Source of the DNA: RGIG5579 sp045543495
GTDB taxonomy: Bacteria; Bacillota; Clostridia; Oscillospirales; SIG627
Assembly (NCBI GenBank): GCA_045543495.1
Contig: JAZQMO010000019.1
Location: forward strand, 40,700 to 104,699
Direction of reading: 5' to 3'
Length of the DNA: 64,000 nt
Shown here in pieces: positions 56,607-63,973 of the stretch. The notes under the pieces were generated by a model. The model ran no database searches. It saw nothing but the letters and a program-made list of their open reading frames with translations, and had not been told where the DNA came from. Position 1 is the stretch's first letter, and each line of letters begins with the position of its first letter. A program made the translations under genes and the position numbers.

Positions 56607-57245
56607 ATGATCCCCGCGAAGGAAGAATGGATCAAGGCCCTGTGTGACCGACACGGAGCGGATCTGCAAAGAAAATTTTCGGCCTCCGCCGTTGCCGTTT
56701 GCGGTCTCGGCGGTCTCGGCTCAAATATCGCCGTATCCCTTGCCCGTGCAGGTGTCGGAAAGCTGATCCTGATTGATTTTGATCGGGTGGATCTCACAAA
56801 CCTTCACCGTCAGCAGTATAAAGCCGATCAGATCGGCCGATATAAGACCGAGGCGCTTTCGGAAAACCTGAAGGAAATTGCACCGTATGTGGAATTGGAA
56901 GCTCATACAGCTTGCCTGAACGAGGAAAATGCCGCCGTGCTTTTACAGAAGGCCCATATCATCTGCGAGGCCTTTGACGATGCCGAAGCCAAGGCAATGC
57001 TGACGAATTTTGTCCTGGAACGGATGCCCGAAAAATACCTTGTGGCCTCCTCGGGAATGGCGGGCTTTGGCAGTGCCAATACCATTCAGACCCGCAGAGT
57101 AGCGGGGAATTTCTATCTTTGCGGGGATGGAAAAAGCGATGTGAAGCGGGAAGGGAGCCTCGTTTCCTCCCGTGTAATGCTTTGTGCCTCCCATCAGGCA
57201 CATACCGTACTCAGAATTTTAGCAGAACGATTTGAAACCGAATGA
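56607..57245 (+). CDS. thiF: ThiS adenylyltransferase ThiF, short form
   Basis: A 212-aa E1-like enzyme. The nucleotide loop VAVCGLGGLGSNIAVSLARA, IDFDRVDLTNLHRQQY and KTEALSENLKEI are the conserved adenylation motifs. It lacks the C-terminal CxxC zinc pair of E. coli ThiF, as is usual for the short clostridial form beside ThiS/ThiG/ThiH. It starts directly after the thiS stop. Confidence 0.93.
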   Translation: MIPAKEEWIKALCDRHGADLQRKFSASAVAVCGLGGLGSNIAVSLARAGVGKLILIDFDRVDLTNLHRQQYKADQIGRYKTEALSENLKEIAPYVELEAHTACLNEENAAVLLQKAHIICEAFDDAEAKAMLTNFVLERMPEKYLVASSGMAGFGSANTIQTRRVAGNFYLCGDGKSDVKREGSLVSSRVMLCASHQAHTVLRILAERFETE

Positions 57246-57259
57246 AGGAAGGTAACAAT

Positions 57260-58030
57260 ATGAAAAACGATAAGCTGATCATCGGGGGACACGAATTTTG
57301 CTCCCGCTTTATTCTCGGCTCCGGTAAATACTCTATGAAGCTCATTGAAGCGGCGGTCAAGGATGCAGGTGCAGAAATTATCACCCTTGCGGTGCGCCGT
57401 GCCAACACAAAGGAACAGGAAAGCATCTTGGATTACATCCCCAAAGGGATCACCTTGCTGCCCAACACCTCAGGGGCAAGAAATGCCGAGGAAGCGGTTC
57501 GAATTGCCCGCCTTGCCCGTGAGCTTGGCTGCGGGGATTTTGTGAAAATTGAAATTATGAGGGACTCCAAGTATCTGCTTCCCGATAACGGGGAGACCGT
57601 CAAGGCCACCGAGATCCTTGCGAGGGAAGGCTTTGTGGTAATGCCCTATATGTATCCCGATCTGAACGTGGCCCGTGACCTTGTGAATGCGGGAGCCGCA
57701 AGCGTTATGCCTCTTGCTTCTCCCATCGGTTCCAACAAGGGCCTTGCCACCAAGGAGTTCATTCAAATTTTGATCGATGAAATCGATCTTCCCATTATTG
57801 TGGATGCGGGCATCGGCAGACCCTCGCAGGCCTGCGAGGCGATGGAAATGGGTGCCGCCGCCATTATGGCAAATACCGCCCTTGCCACGGCAGGGGATCT
57901 TCCCTTGATGGCCTCAGCCTTCAAAAATGCCATTGAAGCGGGGCGCAAGGCATACCTTGCAGGCCTTGGGAGAGTGCTCACCCGTGGCGCCTCGGCCTCC
58001 GATCCCCTGACAGGCTTCCTCAGAGATTAA
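57260..58030 (+). CDS. thiG: Thiazole synthase ThiG
   Basis: A 256-aa TIM barrel forming the thiazole phosphate from DXP, thiocarboxylated ThiS and dehydroglycine. Motifs: FCSRFILGSGKYS, the Schiff-base Lys in CGDFVKIEIM, LLPDNGETVKATEIL, VMPYMYPDLNVARDL, LASPIGSNKGLATKEFI and VDAGIGRPSQACEAMEMGA. The start is ATG 57260 behind GGAAGG. Confidence 0.96.
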   Translation: MKNDKLIIGGHEFCSRFILGSGKYSMKLIEAAVKDAGAEIITLAVRRANTKEQESILDYIPKGITLLPNTSGARNAEEAVRIARLARELGCGDFVKIEIMRDSKYLLPDNGETVKATEILAREGFVVMPYMYPDLNVARDLVNAGAASVMPLASPIGSNKGLATKEFIQILIDEIDLPIIVDAGIGRPSQACEAMEMGAAAIMANTALATAGDLPLMASAFKNAIEAGRKAYLAGLGRVLTRGASASDPLTGFLRD

Positions 58031-58040
58031 GGTGAAAGCT

Positions 58041-59294
58041 ATGGAAAATCAATTTTTTGTGGACTCAAGGCATTTGTCTCCCGAAGCACTTGCAAAAAAA
58101 CATCGCCTTGAAACGGATCCGTCCTCTCGCAAGAACCATATGGAATATCTGCCGGGGATGGAAGTGATCGAATCGGATGTGTGCGCAAATGTGATGGCGC
58201 AGATGAACTCCTATGACGATTCAAAATACACTGCCGCTGATGTGAAAACTGCTTTGGAGCACGACACCTGCTCCATCGAGGATTTCAAGGCACTCCTATC
58301 TCCTGCGGCAGAGCCGTTCCTTGAGCAAATGGCTCAAAGAGCACGACTTGAAACAAGTAAGCACTTTGGTAACACCGTGTATCTCTTTACCCCTCTTTAC
58401 ATAGCCAATTACTGCGAAAACTACTGTGTGTACTGCGGTTTTAACTGCTATAACCACATTAAGCGTATGAAGCTTAGTATGGAGCAGATTGAAAAAGAGA
58501 TGAAGGTCATTGCCGACAGCGGTATGGAAGAAATTTTGATCCTTACCGGTGAAAGCCGAGGACAGAGCAACGTGGAATATATCGGGGAAGCCTGCAAGCT
58601 GGCACGCAAATATTTCCGTATGGTGGGGCTTGAGATCTATCCCGTTAATACCGAGGAATACCGATACCTTCACGAATGCGGTGCGGACTATGTAACCGTA
58701 TTCCAAGAAACCTACGATACCGATCAGTACGAACAGCTTCACTTGCTCGGTCACAAGCGTGTTTGGCCCTACCGCTTTGATGCACAGGAGCGTGCGCTAC
58801 GTGGCGGTATGCGAGGCGTGGCCTTTTCGGCACTCCTCGGCCTTTCGGACTTCCGTAAGGATGCTCTTGCAAGTGCATTGCACGTGTACTTTTTGCAGAG
58901 AAAATATCCTCACGCTGAAATGTCACTTTCTTGTCCGAGACTCAGACCGATCATCAATAACGATAAGTTAAACCCCTTGGATGTTCACGAAAAACAGCTT
59001 TGTCAGGTGCTTTGCGCTTACCGTATTTTCTTACCTTTCGTGGGGATCACGGTGTCCTCCCGAGAGAGTGCCGAGTTTAGAAACGGTATTGTGAAGATTG
59101 CGGCTACCAAGGTTTCGGCAGGTGTTTCCACCGGCATTGGCGATCACGAAAGCAAATATACGGGCAAAGAAACGGACGACGTACAAGGCGACGAGCAGTT
59201 TGAAATTGATGATAACCGCAGTCTTGATGAAATGTATAAGGATATTGCCGAGGAAGGCTTACAACCTGTCTTGAACGATTATCTGTATGTGTGA
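58041..59294 (+). CDS. thiH: 2-iminoacetate synthase ThiH
   Basis: A 417-aa radical-SAM enzyme that cleaves tyrosine to dehydroglycine for ThiG. The cluster motif is ANYCENYCVYCGF (CxxxCxxC). Later blocks are LTGESRGQSNVEYI, VFQETYDTDQYEQLHLLG and MSLSCPRLRPIIN. The start is ATG 58041 behind AAGGTGA. An anaerobic enzyme choice (ThiH rather than the oxygen-using ThiO) fits a strict anaerobe. Confidence 0.96.
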   Translation: MENQFFVDSRHLSPEALAKKHRLETDPSSRKNHMEYLPGMEVIESDVCANVMAQMNSYDDSKYTAADVKTALEHDTCSIEDFKALLSPAAEPFLEQMAQRARLETSKHFGNTVYLFTPLYIANYCENYCVYCGFNCYNHIKRMKLSMEQIEKEMKVIADSGMEEILILTGESRGQSNVEYIGEACKLARKYFRMVGLEIYPVNTEEYRYLHECGADYVTVFQETYDTDQYEQLHLLGHKRVWPYRFDAQERALRGGMRGVAFSALLGLSDFRKDALASALHVYFLQRKYPHAEMSLSCPRLRPIINNDKLNPLDVHEKQLCQVLCAYRIFLPFVGITVSSRESAEFRNGIVKIAATKVSAGVSTGIGDHESKYTGKETDDVQGDEQFEIDDNRSLDEMYKDIAEEGLQPVLNDYLYV

Positions 59295-59304
59295 GGGAAA
59301 GAGA

Positions 59305-59949
59305 ATGAAAAAGTTTGATCCAAGTTTATATTTTATCACCGACAGCACGGGCTACACCGAGGAAGAATTCCTTGATCGTGTTGAACAGGCGCTCAAAGGC
59401 GGTGCAACCCTTCTTCAGCTTCGGGAGAAGAATAAGAGCACACGGGAGTATATCCAGCTTGCCGAAAAGGTTCACGCCATCGCCAAGCGCTACAACGTGC
59501 CGCTGATTATTGACGACCGTGTGGATGTGGCGTTGGCAGTTGGCGCAGAGGGGGTGCATCTGGGGAAGGAGGATATGCCCATTGCTATGGCAAGGCGCCT
59601 TTTGGGTGATGATAAGATCGTTGGCGCAACGGCAAAGACGGTTCCTTGGGCAAAAAAAGCCTATGAAGAGGGGGCAGACTATCTCGGCGTGGGTGCCATC
59701 TATCCCACCACCACCAAGGTTAAGACCGTTTTGACTTCTACCGATACCCTCCGTGATATTTGCAGAGCCGTTCCCATTCCCGCAAACGCCATCGGCGGTC
59801 TGAACAAGGACAATCTTGATGTTCTCCGAGGGATCCCCATTGGGGGAATTTGCGTGGTATCTGCCATTATGAAGGCCCCCGATCCGAGAGTGGCGGCAGA
59901 GGAACTGAAGAATCGAGCAAAGGCGCTTGGCCTTGTGGGGACAAAATAG
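59305..59949 (+). CDS. thiE: Thiamine-phosphate synthase ThiE
   Basis: A 214-aa TIM barrel that joins HMP-PP and thiazole-P. Motifs: LYFITDSTG, GGATLLQLREKNKSTREYI, PLIIDDRVDVALAVGAEGVH and IGGLNKDNLDVL. The start is ATG 59305 (GAGGGAAAGAG upstream), just after the thiH stop. Confidence 0.95.
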   Translation: MKKFDPSLYFITDSTGYTEEEFLDRVEQALKGGATLLQLREKNKSTREYIQLAEKVHAIAKRYNVPLIIDDRVDVALAVGAEGVHLGKEDMPIAMARRLLGDDKIVGATAKTVPWAKKAYEEGADYLGVGAIYPTTTKVKTVLTSTDTLRDICRAVPIPANAIGGLNKDNLDVLRGIPIGGICVVSAIMKAPDPRVAAEELKNRAKALGLVGTK

Positions 59950-60000
59950 GGAAGGCCCTGCGACCTTCCCCATAGAAAATAAAAAGGAGATACGGCGAAT

Positions 60001-60798
60001 ATGAAAACAGCATTGACCATTGCAGGAAGTGACTGCAGTGGAGGCGCCGGTATTCAAGCAGATTTGAAAACAATGACGATGAATGGTGTTTATGCTATGA
60101 GTGCCATCACGGCGCTGACAGCACAGAACACGACCGGCGTAAGAGCGATTCAGGAGTCAACACCGGATTTTTTGAGTAAGCAATTAGATGCGGTGTTCGA
60201 GGATATCTTCCCCGATGCCGTCAAGATCGGTATGGTAGCTTCTTCGGATCTGATCTGTGTGATCACAGACAGGCTCCTGTATCACAAGGCACAAAACGTG
60301 GTGGTAGATCCCGTTATGGTGGCAACCAGCGGCTCTTCTTTGATGAAGACCGATGCGGTGCAGACTTTAGTAGAGAAGCTTCTGCCCATTGCAACCCTCG
60401 TTACGCCCAACATCCCCGAAGCACAGGTGCTTTCGGGAAAGGCCATCGAAAGCAAAGAAGATATGCTTTCTGCGGCAAAATTCATCGGTGATACATACGG
60501 CTGTGCCGTTCTGCTCAAAGGCGGTCACAGCATCAACGATGCTAACGACCTTTTGTATGCAAACGGTGAAATGGTATGGTTTGAAGGAAAGCGAATCAAC
60601 AATCCCAATACCCACGGCACGGGCTGTACGCTGTCGAGTGCCATTGCCGCAAACCTTGCAAAGGGCTTTGACCTTGCTATGTCCGTACAGAGAGCCAAGG
60701 ACTATATTTCCGATGCCCTTGCGGCACAGCTTGATCTGGGCAAAGGCTCAGGCCCCTTGAACCACGCTTTTGACCTGACGGGTCGCTTTTCAAAATAA
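60001..60798 (+). CDS. thiD: Bifunctional hydroxymethylpyrimidine kinase/phosphomethylpyrimidine kinase ThiD
   Basis: A 265-aa ribokinase-fold enzyme phosphorylating HMP to HMP-PP. TIAGSDCSGGAGIQADLKTM is the substrate loop, GVYAMSAITALTAQNT follows, and NPNTHGTGCTLSSAIAANLA is the anion-hole/catalytic motif. AAGGAGAT precedes the ATG. Last gene of the thi operon; ThiC is not here, so HMP may be salvaged. Some relatives also phosphorylate pyridoxal. Confidence 0.95.
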   Translation: MKTALTIAGSDCSGGAGIQADLKTMTMNGVYAMSAITALTAQNTTGVRAIQESTPDFLSKQLDAVFEDIFPDAVKIGMVASSDLICVITDRLLYHKAQNVVVDPVMVATSGSSLMKTDAVQTLVEKLLPIATLVTPNIPEAQVLSGKAIESKEDMLSAAKFIGDTYGCAVLLKGGHSINDANDLLYANGEMVWFEGKRINNPNTHGTGCTLSSAIAANLAKGFDLAMSVQRAKDYISDALAAQLDLGKGSGPLNHAFDLTGRFSK

Positions 60799-60811
60799 GA
60801 CGGTGCGTTTG

Positions 60812-61903
60812 TTACTTGCTTGATGCCTTCCGCTTTGCCCGTCTGACACGGTTGATGTGCCGCTCAAAGCTGCCGCCTGAGATCAGCTCTGCCAAAACGA
60901 GCTGAATATAGGTGGGGACCGTGCACGAATAGAAGCCTAACCGTTCTTCAAATTCCGCAACAAGGGGCTCGGGTAATACCATATACCCAACACGGAAGGA
61001 GGGGGATACGGTCATGGAAAAGGTATTCATATAGATCACGTTATGCTGAAAGGTATGGGAAAACAGGGTTTCCTCGGGCTTTTTGGAAAGGGAAAATTCC
61101 GATTCAAAATCGTCCTCCACGAGAAATCTGCCGTTTTGTCCCGCCCACCGCAAATATTCGTGCCGTTTGGAGGCAGAAGCGGTAACCCCGCTGGGATAGC
61201 TTCTGTAGGGGGAGATATGCAAAACATCCGCCTTACAATTCCGAAGGGAGGCGCTCTCGATGCCGTCAGGCCCGAGAGGGAGCTTTTCCGGAAAAACATC
61301 AGCGGCACGGTAGACCTGCTCGATCTTTTTGTAGGAGGGGGACTCAATGGCATAGCGCTTTTTTCTGCCCAAAAGCTCTATGATCAAGCCGTACAGGTAT
61401 TCAGAGCCCGATCCGATGACGATTTGCTCGGCTTTGGCGGTGATCCCTCGGCTTCGGGCAAGATATCGGCGGAGTGCTTCCTTCAGCTCAAGGGTTCCCG
61501 AATTGGGAGAGCGGTCAAGGATGGAGTCCCCCATATTGCTGATGATGGAGCGCATGGTTTTGGCAAGAGTGGAAAAGGGAAATTCCGTCACCGTTCCCGA
61601 ATGAGGCTTTGCCGAAATGCTGTGCCCCTGCTCCGCCCGTGAGGAGGCGGCAAAGCCATCGTCTGTGCGAAAGATCACGAAATACCCGCTTCTCTCCCGA
61701 GCCTCAATGTAGCCCTCGTCACAGAGCAGAGCATAAGCGTGCTCAACGGTGACCGTGCTGACTCCGCTCGCCTCTGCCATCGTTCTTTTGGAGGGGAGCT
61801 TTGTGTTGAACGGGTATATTTGATCGACAATGTCCTCCCGAACCGTCTTGTAGAGCCGCAGATAAGCGGGCGCCTTGGGGGAGGCTTGAAATAAATCGTT
61901 CAT
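60812..61903 (-). CDS. MocR-type GntR/aminotransferase-fold regulator, degenerate
   Basis: A 363-aa protein. N-terminal GntR winged helix: LYKTVREDIVDQIYPFNTKL, PSKRTMAEASGVSTVTVEHA. The rest is a fold-type I aminotransferase domain (SGSEYLYGLIIELLG, VEDDFESEF). The PLP-binding lysine expected in a SFSKTLxPxxRxGY motif is Met297 here (NTFSMTVSPSFRVGYMVLP). The protein also stops about 100 residues early (HINRVRRAKRKASSK), 13 bases from the thiD stop. It is probably non-functional or PLP-independent. Divergent from an ECF S component gene. Confidence 0.8.
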   Translation of the reverse strand: MNDLFQASPKAPAYLRLYKTVREDIVDQIYPFNTKLPSKRTMAEASGVSTVTVEHAYALLCDEGYIEARERSGYFVIFRTDDGFAASSRAEQGHSISAKPHSGTVTEFPFSTLAKTMRSIISNMGDSILDRSPNSGTLELKEALRRYLARSRGITAKAEQIVIGSGSEYLYGLIIELLGRKKRYAIESPSYKKIEQVYRAADVFPEKLPLGPDGIESASLRNCKADVLHISPYRSYPSGVTASASKRHEYLRWAGQNGRFLVEDDFESEFSLSKKPEETLFSHTFQHNVIYMNTFSMTVSPSFRVGYMVLPEPLVAEFEERLGFYSCTVPTYIQLVLAELISGGSFERHINRVRRAKRKASSK

Positions 61904-61995
61904 CTGGTTATATAAAATTATACCTTTCTGAGTATTTTTATATTATCAGGTTTATTGTATACTATCTTCATCGATCCGTCAATGGAGGAATGAAA

Positions 61996-62631
61996 ATGAG
62001 TAAAAATATTTCCAAGAGACAAAAAATAGTATGGCTTTGCACCACCTCGCTGTTTATGGCGATGAACGTTGCAATGAGCTCCTTCGGGGTTCCGGTTCCG
62101 GGAGGTCATTTGTATATGAACGACATCGTGATCTGCACGGCCGCCATCCTGCTTGATCCGTTTGCGGCATTTATGGTGGGCGGCGTAGGTGCCTTTTTGG
62201 GAGATCTGCTGTTTTATCCGGTTCCCATGTTCGTTTCCCTTGTGACCCACGGTCTGCAGGCCGTTGTGATCTCGCTGTTTTCACACCGTGTTATGAAAAA
62301 GCACCCCGTTCTATCCTCGGGAATCGGGGTCAGCATCGGTGCCGTCATTATGGTGGTGGGCTATTCCCTCGGAAGAGCCTTTCTTTACAGTACGCCGGAA
62401 TATGCCCTTCTCAAGTTTCCTTATCAGATCCTGCAGGCAGGAGTCGGCGCCATCGTAGGGAATGCTCCTTTGCCGGCGCTTCGGCGTGCATCACGCACGA
62501 AGCCTGCATCACGCACGCAGGGCGCATCTCGTTCCGCAGGAACGCATCACTCAAAAAAGTCCCTTTTGTCGGTAGACAAAAGAGACTTTTTTGTTGCGAA
62601 AGACTACCTTAACGGAGCAGAATTGAGGTAA
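61996..62631 (+). CDS. ECF transporter S component, C-terminus replaced by repeat sequence
   Basis: Vitamin S component, perhaps for pyridoxine given the divergent MocR-type gene. Residues 1-154 are normal: QKIVWLCTTSLFMAMNVAMS then FGVPVPGGHLYMNDIVICTA and DPFAAFMVGGVGAFLGDLLF. From about 62460 the frame enters a hairpin array and encodes Arg/Ser/Ala-rich text (RRASRTKPASRTQGASRSAG) to the stop at 62631. The last membrane helix is therefore lost. The start is ATG 61996 (GGAGGA upstream; ATG 61990 abuts the SD). Likely inactive. Confidence 0.75.
   Translation: MSKNISKRQKIVWLCTTSLFMAMNVAMSSFGVPVPGGHLYMNDIVICTAAILLDPFAAFMVGGVGAFLGDLLFYPVPMFVSLVTHGLQAVVISLFSHRVMKKHPVLSSGIGVSIGAVIMVVGYSLGRAFLYSTPEYALLKFPYQILQAGVGAIVGNAPLPALRRASRTKPASRTQGASRSAGTHHSKKSLLSVDKRDFFVAKDYLNGAELR
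62480..62546. repeat. Left hairpin array disrupting the ECF S component gene
   Basis: Several short overlapping palindromes: CTTCG..CGAAG (62483-62506), GCGTG-CAT-CACGC (62489-62501), CCTGC..GCAGG (62510-62523) and CGTTCC-GCA-GGAACG (62530-62544). The stems differ but the word GCATCACGCACG recurs between them. Such stem-variable, linker-constant organisation is not CRISPR and has no equal-length repeat unit. Confidence 0.7.
62553..62592. repeat. Left flanking hairpin with TTGTC-GACAA apex
   Basis: An 18-base stem (AAAAAAGTCCCTTTTGTC / GACAAAAGAGACTTTTTT) around GGTA, with a single C-A mismatch. It could act as a bidirectional terminator. The apex and the mismatch type are shared with the right hairpin at 63872-63912, though the stem bodies differ. 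Confidence 0.8.
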
Positions 62632-62639
62632 AAGTAAGC

Positions 62640-62653
62640 AAAAGTAGTGTGAT
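62640..62653 (+). repeat. AAAAGTAGTGTRAT repeat, left copy
   Basis: AAAAGTAGTGTGAT, matching 63929-63942 and 63960-63973 (AAAAGTAGTGTAAT). It follows the left hairpin, as the right copies follow the right hairpin, and abuts the stop of the nucleotidyltransferase gene. Confidence 0.7.
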
Positions 62654-63312
62654 TATCCGTTGTTTGCAAGCTGATTTTTGCACCAAGCAAATAATGTTTC
62701 AGACATTTTGATAAAATCAACCTTGCCACCACTTTTGAGATATACAAAAGTATCTACAATCACCTTTTCGTTTGCTGATGCCAAACGTTGCAGTTCTTTC
62801 TGTTGTTTGATATAGTTTCCGGTTTGTTTAAAGACGATTGCCTGTATAACAAAAGAAGCGGATTTATACAATCCACGCAAAAAATCTTCGCTTTTTTCAT
62901 AGAGCATATTGTGCACACAGCCGTGATAGATGTTGCACACACCGATTTTGATTGCTCGGTTTATAGCGCTCTCATCAACCAACGATAATACTTCATCGAG
63001 GTTTCCTTGGATCGGAGTAGTGTCATAGCAAAATTGAAACAGATCAGAGGATTCCCAATTCAAAAGCTCATTCTTGCCTGAGAGGAAACCACAAACTAAT
63101 TCTCTGTGAGTGAGTGTATCCAACATTGCATTATATGTTTCGATGTCTGCAACGGACAATTCATCCAGAATTACAACGATATCAATATCGCTCGTTTCTG
63201 TTGCTTCTCCTCGGCCATAACTGCCTTGCAAACCGAAAAACCAAACGCGATGATCAAAGACTTCCTTCAACTTGACTTGAAAGGAATCTATCCAATTTGT
63301 TATATTTATCAC
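62653..63312 (-). CDS. Nucleotidyltransferase-domain protein
   Basis: A 219-aa protein. The N-terminal pol-beta-type NTase motif is complete: FGLQGSYGRGEATETSDIDIVVIL (GSxxxG...SDxD) with a third acidic residue further on. The C-terminal half is helical and resembles HEPN/KNTase-C-like bundles. Such enzymes transfer AMP or other NMPs; minimal relatives act in MNT-HEPN toxin-antitoxin systems or in antibiotic adenylation. The start is GTG 63312, overlapping the preceding stop (GTGA), so it is coupled to the four-helix-bundle gene. Its A/T-rich composition contrasts with the rest of the window. Confidence 0.8.
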   Translation of the reverse strand: MINITNWIDSFQVKLKEVFDHRVWFFGLQGSYGRGEATETSDIDIVVILDELSVADIETYNAMLDTLTHRELVCGFLSGKNELLNWESSDLFQFCYDTTPIQGNLDEVLSLVDESAINRAIKIGVCNIYHGCVHNMLYEKSEDFLRGLYKSASFVIQAIVFKQTGNYIKQQKELQRLASANEKVIVDTFVYLKSGGKVDFIKMSETLFAWCKNQLANNG

Positions 63313-63656
63313 TTGCTATTCTCCTTTGCAGTGTTGATGGAGGAGATGAGTATTCTGCGAATCGATCCGCAATCGTGCAATACAGTTTTTGCGACATCAT
63401 CAGAGATAATGCTCGCTTTTTGTGCGATTTCAATCCAGTATTCTGTTTCGTAGCATTCTTTCAAAGCAATCTGCAATTTAGCGATAAAATCGGGACGGCT
63501 GTGCGCATATTTCGCCTCGCGGATATTTGCTCCAATACTCGTTCCGCTTCGTTCAAGCTGATTTGACAGAGAATAATGTCCTTTTATGTTTTCTGTCAGT
63601 TTTAGGATTTGAATCGCAAATTCTGTTGACATACCAGCAAGTTTGTTTTCAGCCAT
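63309..63656 (-). CDS. Four-helix-bundle protein (S23/IVP, bAvd-like)
   Basis: A 115-aa protein of the '23S rRNA intervening sequence/four helix bundle' family. Signature blocks: ELSTEFA-type start (MSTEFAIQILKLTENI), SLSNQLERSGTSIGANIREA, KYAHSRPDFIAKLQIALKEC and ETEYWIE. It is related to Avd of diversity-generating retroelements and to proteins encoded inside 23S rRNA insertions, both tied to RNA or mobile sequences. GAGGTGA precedes the ATG. It is upstream of, and coupled to, the nucleotidyltransferase gene. A hairpin array covers its promoter region. Confidence 0.88.
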   Translation of the reverse strand: MAENKLAGMSTEFAIQILKLTENIKGHYSLSNQLERSGTSIGANIREAKYAHSRPDFIAKLQIALKECYETEYWIEIAQKASIISDDVAKTVLHDCGSIRRILISSINTAKENSK

Positions 63657-63704
63657 ACTATCACCTCATTTACTCCGATTGTACCACACATTTGCAAACT
63701 TTTC

Positions 63705-63862
63705 AATGAAATCGCGCAAGCGCGATGAAATCCTCACTCCGTTCGGATGAAATCTGCTAACGCAGATGAAATTAAATCCGTCCTTACTTTCCGACGAAGT
63801 CGGATTTCATCGCGGAGTGATTTCATCCACCGCAGGTGGATTTATCCCGTCCGATAGGACGG
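63705..63862. repeat. Right hairpin array with nested symmetry
   Basis: Hairpins ATCGCGC-AA-GCGCGAT (63711-63726), ATCTGC-TAAC-GCAGAT (63752-63767), CCGAC-GAA-GTCGG (63791-63803), ATCCACC-GCA-GGTGGAT (63825-63841) and CCGTCC-GATA-GGACGG (63847-63862). The linker GATGAAAT occurs three times forward on the left (63724, 63746, 63765) and as ATTTCATC on the right (63804, 63820). TCACTCCG (63734-63741) pairs at distance with CGGAGTGA (63813-63820). The array is thus itself one large imperfect palindrome. No gene is seen in 63657-64000. Confidence 0.8.
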
Positions 63863-63871
63863 ATTTAGTTG

Positions 63872-63912
63872 AAAAGAACCCACACTTGTCGTAGACAAAT
63901 GTGGGTTCTTTT
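63872..63912. repeat. Right flanking hairpin with TTGTC-GACAA apex
   Basis: A 19-base stem (AAAAGAACCCACACTTGTC / GACAAATGTGGGTTCTTTT) around GTA with one C-A mismatch; it also fits a bidirectional terminator. Same apex as the left hairpin, 1,319 bases away in the same orientation. Confidence 0.8.
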
Positions 63913-63928
63913 CTGCGGAAGAGCGACT

Positions 63929-63973
63929 AAAAGTAGTGTAATAAGGGGTAAGAAAGACCAAAAGTAGTGTAAT
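63929..63973 (+). repeat. AAAAGTAGTGTRAT repeat, two right copies
   Basis: AAAAGTAGTGTAAT at 63929-63942 and again at 63960-63973, 31 bases apart. A related copy lies at 62640-62653. They mark the outer edge of the cassette, or the start of further repeats beyond the window. Confidence 0.7.

Noticed and set aside
60812..61903. Functional PLP aminotransferase
   Set aside because: It has an N-terminal GntR domain, so it is a regulator type, and it lacks the PLP lysine.
63705..63862. CRISPR array
   Set aside because: There are no equal-length repeats or unique spacers; the pattern is variable hairpins with a short shared linker, and no cas gene is present.
62480..63973. Insertion sequence
   Set aside because: No transposase gene or matching terminal inverted repeats are visible; the flanking repeats are direct and short.
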